Shown here piece by piece: positions 1 to 7,691 of a DNA stretch of 64,000 bases (its first letter is position 1; the number at the start of each line of letters is the position of its first letter). The notes under the pieces were generated by a model that did no database searches, was not told where the DNA came from, and saw only the letters and a program-made list of their open reading frames with translations. Both the position numbers and the translations under genes were made by a program. Source of the DNA: JBDTVS01 sp040007095 (GTDB taxonomy: Bacteria > Acidobacteriota > Vicinamibacteria > Vicinamibacterales > CAVVIG01). The stretch spans positions 1 through 64,000 of the forward strand of contig JBDTVS010000018.1 in the NCBI GenBank assembly GCA_040007095.1. The letters are read 5' to 3'.

Positions 1-64
1 TCGCGCCTTGCCATGCGGGCGCCGCGCGCCGAAAGCCGTGTACTAAATCGTCGAAGGCAGGACA

Positions 65-406
65 CTAGAAACGGCTCGCGTACTCGCTGATTCCCGGAAT
101 GAGCAGGCGCTTGCCGTTGACGCCGAGGACGATCGCGGCGACGTGAATCGCCAGGATCGCGATCCAGAGGAACACGACGAACATCGAGAACACACAGCCG
201 AGCCCGAAGGTGGCAAGGCTGATGATGTTGGCGACCACACCGAACACCGCGAGCACCACGATTTCGGCCACCACCAGCACGAGCCCGTGTTTCGCGTGCC
301 ACTGGACGTCGAGGTCGTTCTTTTCGACGAGCAGCGGCACGATCGCCAGCGGCCACAGATAGGCCAGGACGATCATCAGGATCCGGTTTGGCGAAGGCGT
401 GGTCAT
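65..406 (-). CDS. Small DUF4870-like membrane protein
   Basis: Protein of about 113 residues, almost entirely hydrophobic, with three likely membrane segments (about residues 9-27, 38-60 and 70-97) and a short polar loop after the first containing the motif VQWHAKHGLVL. That loop resembles the (F/W)HAK(Q/H)ALVL signature of DUF4870/TM2-type small membrane proteins; function is unknown. I chose the ATG at 406 because it gives a natural N-terminus (MTTPSPNRI); an in-frame start at 439 would add 11 residues. It is divergent from mrp, with about 70 bp between the starts, so a shared promoter region is likely. The family assignment rests on that motif and the topology. Confidence 0.7.
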   Translation of the reverse strand: MTTPSPNRILMIVLAYLWPLAIVPLLVEKNDLDVQWHAKHGLVLVVAEIVVLAVFGVVANIISLATFGLGCVFSMFVVFLWIAILAIHVAAIVLGVNGKRLLIPGISEYASRF

Positions 407-478
407 TTGCAGACGCGTTGCGGCGAAGTGTATACCCAATCCTTGTTATTCACGCGCCAAAGCCGATATTCTTGCTCC

Positions 479-1561
479 ATGGCCATATCGGAAGCGTCGG
501 TCCTCGACGCATTGAAGATCGTCAACGATCCTGACCTTCACCGCGACATCGTGACGCTTGGATTCATCAAAGAGCTCAAGGTCGAGCGCGCGCAGGTCTC
601 GTTCACCATCGAGCTGACGACGCCGGCGTGCCCCGTCAAGGATCAGATGCGAGACCAGGCGCGGGCTGCGGTCCTGCAGGTACCCGGCGTCGACAGCGTG
701 GACATCAAGATGAGCGCCCGGGTCCGGGAGGCCGTTGGCAGTGATTCCACGCGCTCGTCGATCCCAGGCGTGAAGAACGTGATCGCGGTCGGGGCGGGGA
801 AAGGTGGGGTCGGCAAGACGACCGTCGCCGTGAACCTCGCGCTCGCGCTGGTCAAATGCGGCGGCCGGGTCGGCGTGATCGACGCCGACATCTACGGGCC
901 GAACGTCCCGATCATGCTCGGCATGAAAACCCAGCTCACAACCGACGGCAAGAAGATCGTGCCGGCCGAGAAGTTCGGGCTCCAGGTCATCTCGATGGGA
1001 TTCCTGACCGGCGACGATGCCCCGATCATCTGGCGCGGGCCGATGCTGCACGGCGCGCTGCAGCAGTTCTTCCGCGAAGTGGCCTGGAGCGAACTCGACT
1101 ACCTCGTCGTCGATATGCCTCCGGGTACGGGCGACGTTGCGTTGAGCCTCAGTCAGACCGTGCCGGTCGCCGGCGCGATCGTCGTGACGACGCCGCAGCA
1201 GGTGTCGCTCGCCGACAGCCGGCGCGCGGTCGCGATGTACAAGAAGCTCAACATTCCGCCGCTCGGCATCCTCGAGAACATGAGCCATTTCGTCTGCCCG
1301 GAGTGCGCCCACGAATCCGACATCTTCGGCCACGGCGGCGGCGAGCTGATGGCGGCGGAACTGGGCGTACCGTTCATCGGCCGGATCCCCATCTACCAGC
1401 CGATTCGAGAAGGTGGCGACTCCGGGGTGCCGCTCGTCATCAGCGAGCCGGATTCGCCGGCGGCCAAGGCGTTCATGGCCGCGGCCGAGCGTCTGGCCGC
1501 GCAGATTTCTCTCGCGAGTTACAATCGAGCCACGACGATTCCGCTCACCGTCGTGAGGTAG
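479..1561 (+). CDS. mrp: Mrp/ApbC-type Fe-S cluster carrier ATPase
   Basis: 360-residue P-loop NTPase of the Mrp/NBP35 family, which carries and transfers Fe-S clusters to apoproteins in the cytoplasm. Residues 1-90 are a MIP18/DUF59 domain (TPACPVKDQ at about 48-56). The deviant Walker A motif GKGGVGKTT is at about 107-115, followed by the switch region DADIYGPN. A CxxC motif (FVCPECAHES) near the C-terminus is the expected cluster-binding site. The ATG at 479 is chosen because the DUF59 domain begins immediately after it; the frame stays open upstream, but that part is low-complexity and overlaps the divergent gene. Length is normal for the family. Confidence 0.95.
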   Translation: MAISEASVLDALKIVNDPDLHRDIVTLGFIKELKVERAQVSFTIELTTPACPVKDQMRDQARAAVLQVPGVDSVDIKMSARVREAVGSDSTRSSIPGVKNVIAVGAGKGGVGKTTVAVNLALALVKCGGRVGVIDADIYGPNVPIMLGMKTQLTTDGKKIVPAEKFGLQVISMGFLTGDDAPIIWRGPMLHGALQQFFREVAWSELDYLVVDMPPGTGDVALSLSQTVPVAGAIVVTTPQQVSLADSRRAVAMYKKLNIPPLGILENMSHFVCPECAHESDIFGHGGGELMAAELGVPFIGRIPIYQPIREGGDSGVPLVISEPDSPAAKAFMAAAERLAAQISLASYNRATTIPLTVVR

Positions 1562-1575
1562 GGTGAGGTAGGGAT

Positions 1576-2103
1576 GTGAAGAACGCAGACGTAAGGCACG
1601 AGTGTGCAGTCTCAAGTCTGCCTCGTCAGACTTCGAGCTCGAGACTCGGAACGTTCGTCGTGGTGATCGCGGTGGCGGCGGCCGCCTGCAATCGTCCGCC
1701 GGCGAAGGCGCCGGTTTCAGCCGCCGGGGAGCTGAGCCGGGACGTCATCGAGCCGTACCTGAACGCCGACGCGGCGCTGGCGTCCGATCGCATCGAGGGC
1801 GTCCTGGCGAACGCGGTCGACATCAGCGCTGCGGCGCGGGTGCTCGGTCGGTCCGCCCGCGCGATTGACGCGGCCGCCGTGCAACTGGCCTCGGCGAAGG
1901 ACGTCGGCGAGGCCCGGCAGCATTTCGGCACGCTCAGCGAAGCGATCGACTCGTATATGGCCAACCAACACCTCGTCCCGCCCGCCGGTGTCCGCGTCGC
2001 GTTCTGTCCCATGGCGATGAGGCCGTGGCTGCAGCGCGACGGCGCGATCAGGAATCCGTACTACGGCAGCCAGATGCTGACCTGCGGCAGCTTCAGAAAT
2101 TGA
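1576..2103 (+). CDS. DUF3347-type putative lipoprotein
   Basis: About 175 residues. A hydrophobic segment ending in AVAAAAC (lipobox Cys at about residue 38) suggests an exported lipoprotein. The C-terminal part contains FCPMAMRPWL and NPYYGSQMLTCGSF, which match the CPM...NPY(F/Y)G..MLTCG signature of DUF3347. This domain is found alone or fused to CusB-like adaptors and contains candidate metal ligands (Cys, Met). The start is uncertain: GTG at 1576 gives a 20-residue extension that covers a palindromic repeat (1608-1634), so a downstream start nearer the signal peptide is possible. The stop overlaps the likely TTG start of the next gene, implying translational coupling. Confidence 0.7.
   Translation: MKNADVRHECAVSSLPRQTSSSRLGTFVVVIAVAAAACNRPPAKAPVSAAGELSRDVIEPYLNADAALASDRIEGVLANAVDISAAARVLGRSARAIDAAAVQLASAKDVGEARQHFGTLSEAIDSYMANQHLVPPAGVRVAFCPMAMRPWLQRDGAIRNPYYGSQMLTCGSFRN
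1608..1634. repeat. AGTCTCAAGTCTG palindromic repeat, copy 1
   Basis: Contains a perfect 7-bp stem AAGTCTG/CAGACTT (1614-1620 and 1627-1633). The 16-mer AGTCTCAAGTCTGCCT and the TCAGACTTC half recur at 5241-5269. This copy lies inside the 5' end of the DUF3347 reading frame, which makes that gene's N-terminus doubtful. Confidence 0.6.
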
Positions 2104-3404
2104 ACCTCCCTTTTTCGAAGCACACGCTCGACAATGGACTCGACGTCCTCCTCCACGAAGATCGCACGTGCCCGATCGTCGCCGTGAACCTCTGGTATCA
2201 CGTGGGATCGAAGAACGAACGGCCCGGAAAGACCGGCTTCGCGCACCTGTTCGAGCATCTGATGTTCGAGGGATCCGAGCACCACGACCGCGGCTATTTT
2301 CATCCGTTGCAGGCCGCCGGCGCATCGCTCAACGGATCGACGAACGCGGACCGCACCAACTACTGGGAAGTCGTGCCCGCCAATGCGCTGGAGCTGGCGC
2401 TCTGGATGGAATCGGATCGCATGGGCTATCTGCTGCCGGCGCTGACCGAGGCGAAATTCTCGAATCAGCGCGACGTCGTGCTGAACGAACGGCGGCAGAA
2501 TTACGAGAACCGTCCGTATGGGCTGGCCTCGATGGCCATCCTCGCCGGCTTGTTTCCGCCGGAGCATCCGTATCACTGGACGACCATCGGCGAGATTGCC
2601 GACCTGCACGCGGTGCAGCTCGAAGAGGTTCAGGCGTTCTTCCGGCGCTACTACCATCCGGCGAACGCCTCGCTGGCCATCGCCGGCGATATCGATCCGG
2701 AGGCCGCGCTGTCGCTCGCCCGCGCCTATTTCGGAGACATTGCGCCGGGGCCCCGCGCGGAGCCGGTCGCCGCCGCCGCGACCCTCGGAGGCGACAGCCG
2801 GCTGCTGCTCGAGGATCGGGTCGAGCTGCCGCGGCTCTACATGTCGTGGCTCTCGCCGGCGATGTTCGCGGCCGAAGACGCGGATCTCGATCTCGCGGCC
2901 GATTTGCTGGCCAACGGCAAGACCTCGCGCTTGTATCGCCGCCTGGTCTTCGAGGAGCGGATCGCGACCGATGTGTCGTCGGGACAGAACTCGCGCGAGA
3001 TCGCCGGCTTCTTCCAGGTCACCGCGACCGCCGCTCCCGGCCATACGCTCGGGGAGATCGAGGCGGTCGTGCTCGACGAAATTTCGCGGCTGGTCGATCT
3101 CGGTCCGACCGAGGACGAGATGGAGCGCGGCCGCGTCCAGGCGGAAGCGCAGTTCGTCTATCGCCTGCAGACGGTCGGCGGTTTCGGCGGCAAGTCCGAC
3201 CAGCTCAACGCCTACAACGTTTTCGTCGGGGATCCGGGGTACTTCGAGCGCGATCTGATGCGCTACGAGACGGTGACGCCGGCGTCGATGCAAGCCGCGG
3301 TCGATCGCTACGTGCGGCGCGCGCCGCGGATGACGCTCAGCATCGTGCCACGCGGCCGAATCAACCTTGCGATCGCGGATTCCTCGGCGGCTGTAGTGTC
3401 GTGA
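2100..3404 (+). CDS. M16B zinc peptidase, active subunit
   Basis: 434 residues. The inverted zinc-binding motif HLFEH is at residues 49-53, and the third ligand glutamate lies in the VVLNERRQ stretch (about residue 130), both diagnostic of pitrilysin-family (M16) metallopeptidases. M16B enzymes usually work as an active plus inactive pair enclosing a peptide chamber, and the next gene provides the partner. The start is probably TTG at 2100, overlapping the previous stop (TTGA); an upstream start at 2025 would add a non-conserved, low-complexity stretch. No signal peptide follows the TTG start, so a cytoplasmic location is inferred. Substrate unknown. Confidence 0.9.
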   Translation: MNLPFSKHTLDNGLDVLLHEDRTCPIVAVNLWYHVGSKNERPGKTGFAHLFEHLMFEGSEHHDRGYFHPLQAAGASLNGSTNADRTNYWEVVPANALELALWMESDRMGYLLPALTEAKFSNQRDVVLNERRQNYENRPYGLASMAILAGLFPPEHPYHWTTIGEIADLHAVQLEEVQAFFRRYYHPANASLAIAGDIDPEAALSLARAYFGDIAPGPRAEPVAAAATLGGDSRLLLEDRVELPRLYMSWLSPAMFAAEDADLDLAADLLANGKTSRLYRRLVFEERIATDVSSGQNSREIAGFFQVTATAAPGHTLGEIEAVVLDEISRLVDLGPTEDEMERGRVQAEAQFVYRLQTVGGFGGKSDQLNAYNVFVGDPGYFERDLMRYETVTPASMQAAVDRYVRRAPRMTLSIVPRGRINLAIADSSAAVVS

Positions 3405-4789
3405 CGACCACCAGCGTCGACCGGTCCCGGCTGCCCGATCCGGGCGCGGCGCGTCCCTTCACCTTTCCGTCGATCGACAAATCGGTTCTGTCGAACGGCC
3501 TCAAGGTGTGGAGCGTGCGTCATGCGGCGGTCCCGATTGTGTCGTTCATGCTGCTCGTTCGCTCCGGATCATCGAGCGATCCGGAGGGCAAGGAAGGACT
3601 CGCGGCCATCGCCGCGGACATGCTCGACGAAGGCAGCGGCGAGCGCTCGGCAATCGGCATGCACGAGGCGCTCGCGCGCATCGGCGCACAGTTCGACACC
3701 GACATCGGGGCGGATGCCGCGCTGCTCTCGATCACGACGCTGGCGAAATGCGCGGACCGCGGCCTCCAGTTGCTCGCCGACATGGTCGCCCGTCCGTCGC
3801 TGACGGAAGCCGATTTCACCCGCGTTCGCCAACTCCGTCTGCATCGGCTGACCCAACTTCGCGACGTGCCCGGCGCGGTCGCCGATCGGACCTTCATGCG
3901 GCTGCTCTACGGCTCGCATCCATACGGCCACACGCCGATGGGCACCGAGGAATCGGTGGCGACCCTGACGGTCGACGACGTCAGGCTGTTTCACCGCAAC
4001 GTCATCCGGCCCGACACCGGGACGCTGATCGCCGTCGGCGACTGCGCTCATGCGGAAATCGCCCGGCTGGCCGCGGATGCGTTCGAAGGCTGGCACGGAC
4101 CGGACGACCTCAGCACCGCTCGCGAGCCGGCCGGCCGTGGTCTCGGCACGCCGGCAGCCGCCAGCCGGCTCGTCGTGGTATCGCGACCGGGTGCGCCGCA
4201 GTCGGAGCTTCGGATCGGGCACATCGCCGTGGCACGGAGCACGCCCGACTACCATGCGCTCGTCGCCGCCAACATGGTGCTCGGCGGCCAGTTCGTGAGC
4301 CGCATCAACCTGAACTTGCGAGAAGACAAGGGATTGACCTACGGCGCCCGAACGTCATTCGATTTCCGGAAGCTGCCGGGGCCCTTCGCGCTGCAGGTCA
4401 GTGTGCAGACGGTGGCGACGGCGCGCGCGATTGAGGAATCGATCGGCGAGATCGCCGCAATTCGAGGACCGCGACCGGTCACCGACGACGAGCTTTCGCT
4501 CGGCATCGCCGCGCTCACCCGAGGCTACGCCCGCAACTTCGAGACGGCCGAACAGGTCGCCCGGGCCGCGACGCAGATCGCGTTGTACGATCTGCCGGAC
4601 GATTACTTCGTGCAATTCGTCCCGCGCGTCGAGCGCATCACCACGGCGGACGTCACCCGCGCCGCCGCGGCACACCTGAATCCAGAGCGGCTGCTCACGC
4701 TCGTGGTCGGCGATCTCGATGTGATCGCGAAGGACCTCGAGCAGCTTGGGCTCGGTCAGCCTGTCGTCCTATCCGCAGAGTCTCTCTGA
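3401..4789 (+). CDS. M16B peptidase-like, non-catalytic partner
   Basis: 462 residues with the M16 fold pattern (LSNGLKVW, LLVRSGSS, later LREDKGLTYGA). At the position of HxxEH it has GLAAIAADMLDEG, so the zinc ligands are missing. This is typical of the second subunit of bacterial M16B heterodimers, which shapes the chamber and carries the R/Y substrate-binding residues; LREDKGLTYGARTSF near residue 305 matches that region. GTG at 3401 overlaps the preceding stop (GTGA), so the two subunits should be made in a fixed ratio. The open frame extends far upstream, but only the part after 3401 resembles M16. Confidence 0.88.
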   Translation: MTTTSVDRSRLPDPGAARPFTFPSIDKSVLSNGLKVWSVRHAAVPIVSFMLLVRSGSSSDPEGKEGLAAIAADMLDEGSGERSAIGMHEALARIGAQFDTDIGADAALLSITTLAKCADRGLQLLADMVARPSLTEADFTRVRQLRLHRLTQLRDVPGAVADRTFMRLLYGSHPYGHTPMGTEESVATLTVDDVRLFHRNVIRPDTGTLIAVGDCAHAEIARLAADAFEGWHGPDDLSTAREPAGRGLGTPAAASRLVVVSRPGAPQSELRIGHIAVARSTPDYHALVAANMVLGGQFVSRINLNLREDKGLTYGARTSFDFRKLPGPFALQVSVQTVATARAIEESIGEIAAIRGPRPVTDDELSLGIAALTRGYARNFETAEQVARAATQIALYDLPDDYFVQFVPRVERITTADVTRAAAAHLNPERLLTLVVGDLDVIAKDLEQLGLGQPVVLSAESL

Positions 4790-5029
4790 TAACATCAGGC
4801 CGTCCGGGCGCGGGCAGGTACTACGGTTCAACAGATAGGCTGGTGAGCGACACCCGTGCATCGCCTCGCCTCTCAGCGCGCCCTGCCGAACTAATGGCCT
4901 GTACCGCTGAAGCAGTACCACTTGACCCCGTTGTTGACCGCGATTTTCCGGCGGCGACAACGGAGCGGCCGGTAGTAATTCGGAGGAGACAGTCCACGAG
5001 ACCCTCCTGCCGCCCGATCACATGACCAC

Positions 5030-5227
5030 ATGAAGCTGTGGAGCGCGAGCTTGTTTGGCGCAGTTGCTGCAATCAGCATCACCCTGGCGATGGCGACGGT
5101 GTGGCTGATTCTCACCGATCCGGTCTCGGTGGCCACGTCAGTCAGCCAGGGCGAAATCACCCCGCTCGTTCAGGAGCTGGCCCAGGTGATTCTCGACGCG
5201 CTGCGCGGGCTGTTGAGATACTTGTAG
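5030..5227 (+). CDS. Small single-pass membrane protein, unknown function
   Basis: 65 residues: a hydrophobic segment at about residues 7-29 followed by an amphipathic tail (VQELAQVILDALRGLLRYL). No family recognised. The composition is protein-like rather than shadow-like, and it lies in an otherwise empty gap between the M16 pair and the convergent hydrolase. There is no convincing ribosome binding site next to the ATG; a GGAGGAG lies about 45 bases upstream. It ends just before a strong inverted repeat (5233-5275) that could terminate transcription. Real but modest support. Confidence 0.45.
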   Translation: MKLWSASLFGAVAAISITLAMATVWLILTDPVSVATSVSQGEITPLVQELAQVILDALRGLLRYL

Positions 5228-5232
5228 GTCTC

Positions 5233-5275
5233 ACGTGTGAAGTCTCAAGTCTGCCTTTGTTCAGACTTCACACGT
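5233..5275. repeat. AGTCTCAAGTCTG palindromic repeat, copy 2
   Basis: Perfect 13-bp inverted repeat ACGTGTGAAGTCT (5233-5245) and AGACTTCACACGT (5263-5275). An alternative inner stem AAGTCTG/CAGACTT (5247-5253 and 5262-5268) is shared with the copy at 1608. It sits between convergent genes, so it may act as a bidirectional transcription end; there is no U-tract on either side. Confidence 0.65.
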
Positions 5276-5282
5276 TCGGACT

Positions 5283-6353
5283 TCAGACATTCAGAGCCCT
5301 TTTCAAGAAACGCGTCAGCAGCCAGCCGTCGAGATACTTGAATGGCGTTTTGCCGGTGCTGTAGTGCCCGCATCGCAGCACCGCCACCTCGTGGGGAATG
5401 TCGAGCCGACGGAATTCGCGGACCAGATCCTCGGACAGATCCACGGGAAACGACAGATCGTAGCGGGCGTATACGAGCAACGTCTGTCGATCGCGCACCC
5501 GCTCGAGATACCACCGCGGGCTGATCGGCTTCCACAGCGCGCGAAGCAGATCGAGTGCGACGTGGCCATCCAATCCTTCACGAACGTGCTCAGTCGACAG
5601 CCCGCGCCAGACGACGTCGGCGAAGTACGGCGAGATGTGATTCAACGCTTCGGCACGCACCAGCGGTTCGTGGGCGGTCGTCAGCAGCGAGAGACACGAG
5701 CCCAGGCTCGTGCCGAGAATGCCGATGCGATCATAGCCCTGCGCCGCGAGCCAGTGAATCGCGCGGCGTGCATCGAGCACCGCCTGCCGGCAGATTTGCA
5801 CGGTCCGCGCGACATTGGCGCTGACGATGTAGTCGGCGCGGTGGAGTTCGGGCGGCATGCGCTGATCGTGGTACGGCAAGACGAGACGCAGCGCGCTCAT
5901 GCCCTGCCAGGCGAGCAGCCGGCAGAGACCCACGTGACCGCCCGGCCCGGCGTTCCATTGCGGCAGGACGAGCACCGCCGCACGGGATCTGCCCTTGTTT
6001 TGCGACGCACGGAAATAGCGGCAGTAGACGGTGTTGTTTTCCGGATGAGGCGTGGTGAACGCGCTCGGAAATGTCAGGAGGCTCGTGCCGTCTTCCGCGC
6101 CCGTCGAGTGATAGGCGGAGGTCGGCGGCGGAGTGAAGAACGCATCGGTGTCGGCCATGACGTCCGAGACCCAATCGCCCACTTTCGCCACCGCATCTCG
6201 GGCAGGTACGCCAACGCCGTCGCTGCCAGGATCGGCCATGGGGTTCGACTGGCCTGGAATCCAGTCGAGTCCCCAGTCGAACGGTCTGACGACACGATCG
6301 GTCGTGACCGAGGCAAGCCGCCGTTCCCATGCATGAAATAGTGATGTGAGCAT
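5283..6353 (-). CDS. Alpha/beta hydrolase
   Basis: 356 residues. A nucleophile elbow GTSLGS, an acid in VYARYDLSFP and a histidine in RCGHYSTG give a plausible Ser-Asp-His triad in the right order for the alpha/beta hydrolase fold. AVLVLPQWNAGPGG forms the oxyanion region. No signal peptide or membrane segment is visible, so a cytoplasmic esterase/hydrolase is inferred; substrate unknown. It is divergent from the lysine operon promoter at 6358-6384. The 120-residue N-terminal part before the fold (with HPENNTVYCRYFRA) is not recognised. Confidence 0.8.
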   Translation of the reverse strand: MLTSLFHAWERRLASVTTDRVVRPFDWGLDWIPGQSNPMADPGSDGVGVPARDAVAKVGDWVSDVMADTDAFFTPPPTSAYHSTGAEDGTSLLTFPSAFTTPHPENNTVYCRYFRASQNKGRSRAAVLVLPQWNAGPGGHVGLCRLLAWQGMSALRLVLPYHDQRMPPELHRADYIVSANVARTVQICRQAVLDARRAIHWLAAQGYDRIGILGTSLGSCLSLLTTAHEPLVRAEALNHISPYFADVVWRGLSTEHVREGLDGHVALDLLRALWKPISPRWYLERVRDRQTLLVYARYDLSFPVDLSEDLVREFRRLDIPHEVAVLRCGHYSTGKTPFKYLDGWLLTRFLKRALNV

Positions 6354-6357
6354 TCGA

Positions 6358-6384
6358 TTGATGACCTGAGACCCATGCTATACT
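6358..6384 (+). promoter_or_regulatory. Promoter of the lysine operon leader
   Basis: Extended -10 element TGCTATACT (6376-6384) with a weak -35 TTGATG at 6358-6363 (15-base spacer). Transcription should begin near 6390-6392, only two to four bases before the ATG at 6394, so the leader peptide would be read from an essentially leaderless RNA. Predicted by eye; not verified. Confidence 0.6.
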
Positions 6385-6393
6385 CTCTTGCTC

Positions 6394-6474
6394 ATGTCCT
6401 CCATCTTCGACGCGCGAAAGTGCAACGGGCGAAAAAAGCGGTCCTTCCGCGTCGGAGGAGTTGCGCTCGACTAG
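6394..6474 (+). CDS. Putative lysine operon leader peptide (26 aa)
   Basis: ATG at 6394 opens a 26-codon frame ending at TAG 6472-6474. It contains Lys codons at positions 9, 14 and 15 (AAG, AAA, AAG) in the stretch ARKCNGRKKR. It lies between the promoter and an intrinsic terminator directly upstream of asd-lysC-dap genes, which is the classic arrangement of an amino-acid attenuator. Ribosomes stalled at Lys14-Lys15 (6433-6438) would leave 6451-6455 free to pair; ribosomes reaching the stop would cover 6463-6468. There is no Shine-Dalgarno, consistent with leaderless initiation. Four Arg codons also occur, so the effector assignment to lysine rests partly on the downstream genes. Confidence 0.6.
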   Translation: MSSIFDARKCNGRKKRSFRVGGVALD

Positions 6475-6509
6475 TTATCAAAGCTCATCGAGCCAGAGCG
6501 TCCGCCGAC
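6451..6509 (+). promoter_or_regulatory. Antiterminator arms of the lysine attenuator
   Basis: GTCGG (6451-6455), GG (6457-6458) and GCGCTC (6463-6468) can pair with CCGAC (6505-6509), CC (6502-6503) and GAGCGT (6496-6501), with a small inner hairpin GCTC-ATC-GAGC (6483-6493). This long hairpin uses the same CCGAC that forms the 5' arm of the terminator, so the two structures exclude each other. A separate short hairpin GCGG/CCGC (6438-6441 and 6447-6450) could act as the pause hairpin. Confidence 0.6.
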
Positions 6510-6537
6510 ACGGTCTTTCCGCGTCGGCTTTTTTTTT
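6504..6537 (+). terminator. Intrinsic terminator (attenuator) before asd
   Basis: Stem GCCGAC (6504-6509) / GTCGGC (6523-6528), an A-C mismatch, then CGG/CCG with loop TCTTT, followed directly by nine T residues (6529-6537). It ends about a dozen bases before the asd start, so termination here would silence the operon. The 3' arm CCGCGTCGG duplicates a segment inside the leader peptide frame (6447-6455). Confidence 0.85.
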
Positions 6538-6549
6538 GGATCAATGTGT

Positions 6550-7596
6550 ATGCCTACGATTCCCGTCGGAATTCTCGGCGCGACCGGCATGGTCGGCCAG
6601 CAGTTCATCGCGCTTCTCGCCGACCATCCGTGGTTTCGGGTGGAGTGGCTTGGCGCCAGTCACCGCTCGGAAGGTAAGGCGTTTCGGGACGCTGCCGCCT
6701 GGCGTCTTGCGAGTCCCCTGCCAGAGGACGTCGCGAGTCGTCAGGTCGACGCGGCGACGCCGGGCCGGGCGCCCAGGCTGGTCTTTTCCGGCCTGGATTC
6801 CTCCGTCGCGGGCGAAATCGAAACCGCGTTCGCGGAAGCCGGACACGTCATCGTCAGCAATTCCCGCAACCACCGCATGGACCCCACCGTACCGCTGCTG
6901 ATTCCCGAGGTCAACGCCGACCATCTGGCGCTGCTCGAGGCACAGGGCGCCGCCTACGGCTGGAAGGGCCGCATCGTTACCAATCCCAACTGCGCCGTGG
7001 TCGTGCTGGCGATGGCGCTCGCCCCCCTTCGTCAGTTCGGCCTGAAGACGACATTGGTGACCACGTTGCAGGCGATCTCCGGTGCTGGATATCCGGGCGT
7101 TGCGTCGTGGGACATTCTTGCGAACGTGATCCCATACATCGGCGGCGGCGAGGAAGAGAAGGTCGAAACCGAGGCGAAGAAGATCCTCGGGACGCTGACC
7201 GACGGGACGGTGAGCTTTCATCCGCTGACTGTCAGCGCGACGACCACTCGGGTGCCCGTGCACAACGGCCATACCGCGTCGGTTTCCGTCGGCCTGGAGC
7301 ACAAGCCCACGTCCGACGCCGTGATCGACGCGTGGCGGACATTTTCCGGACGCCCGCAGGCGCTGCAACTGCCGTCCGCACCGCCTCATCCGCTTGTATA
7401 CCTGACTGAATTGAACCGGCCGCAACCGACGCTCGATGTCAATCGGGACGGGGGCATGACCGTCAGCGTCGGCCGGCTTCGCTCCTGTCCGGTCCTCGAC
7501 TACAAATTCGTGGCGCTCGGACACAACACGATTCGCGGCGCAGCGGGCGCGGCGATTCTCAACGCCGAACTGATGCACACGGAAGGGCTGCTGTGA
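6550..7596 (+). CDS. asd: Aspartate-semialdehyde dehydrogenase
   Basis: 348 residues. It reduces aspartyl phosphate to aspartate semialdehyde with NADPH, the branch point to lysine/DAP, threonine and methionine. An NADP-binding GATGMVGQ lies at the N-terminus; the catalytic Cys is in TNPNCAVV (about residue 145); GHNTIRGAAGAAILNAEL closes the protein. These signatures and the length fit the archaeal/fungal-type Asd subfamily rather than the E. coli type. The start at 6550 is preferred because GGA at 6538-6540 is correctly spaced; ATG at 6544 would add two residues. First structural gene of the lysine cluster, directly behind the attenuator. Confidence 0.95.
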   Translation: MPTIPVGILGATGMVGQQFIALLADHPWFRVEWLGASHRSEGKAFRDAAAWRLASPLPEDVASRQVDAATPGRAPRLVFSGLDSSVAGEIETAFAEAGHVIVSNSRNHRMDPTVPLLIPEVNADHLALLEAQGAAYGWKGRIVTNPNCAVVVLAMALAPLRQFGLKTTLVTTLQAISGAGYPGVASWDILANVIPYIGGGEEEKVETEAKKILGTLTDGTVSFHPLTVSATTTRVPVHNGHTASVSVGLEHKPTSDAVIDAWRTFSGRPQALQLPSAPPHPLVYLTELNRPQPTLDVNRDGGMTVSVGRLRSCPVLDYKFVALGHNTIRGAAGAAILNAELMHTEGLL

Positions 7597-7691
7597 ACGC
7601 CGGAGGCCTCACGACGAAGATGGAACCGGTCGGGCAGGTGGGACGGGTCTGGCTGGTGGGAAAGACGCCTGCCGACGAGGCGCGCCAATGA
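7593..7691 (+). CDS. Possible 32-aa ORF bridging asd and lysC
   Basis: GTG at 7593 overlaps the asd stop (GTGA), and the TGA at 7689-7691 overlaps the lysC ATG (ATGA), so the whole inter-cistronic gap is an uninterrupted frame coupled at both ends. The product begins VNAGGLTTKMEPVG and resembles nothing I recognise. It may be a translational-coupling spacer rather than a functional peptide. Confidence 0.3.
   Translation: MNAGGLTTKMEPVGQVGRVWLVGKTPADEARQ

Noticed and set aside
143..478. 112-codon N-terminal extension of mrp
   Set aside because: Asp/His/Glu-rich antisense of the divergent membrane-protein gene; the DUF59 domain begins right at ATG 479.
2168..3400. Long upstream extension of the second M16 gene
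   Set aside because: The frame stays open through the first M16 gene, but that part is Arg-rich shadow sequence; GTG 3401 with GTGA overlap is the natural start.
4790..5029. Small RNA in the gap after the M16 pair
   Set aside because: Some local hairpins, but no conserved motif of SRP RNA, 6S, RNase P or tmRNA and no clear promoter-terminator pair.
6391..6543. Lysine (L-box) riboswitch upstream of asd
   Set aside because: The leader is about 150 bases and lacks the conserved L-box core and five-helix pattern; the peptide-attenuator reading fits the sequence better.
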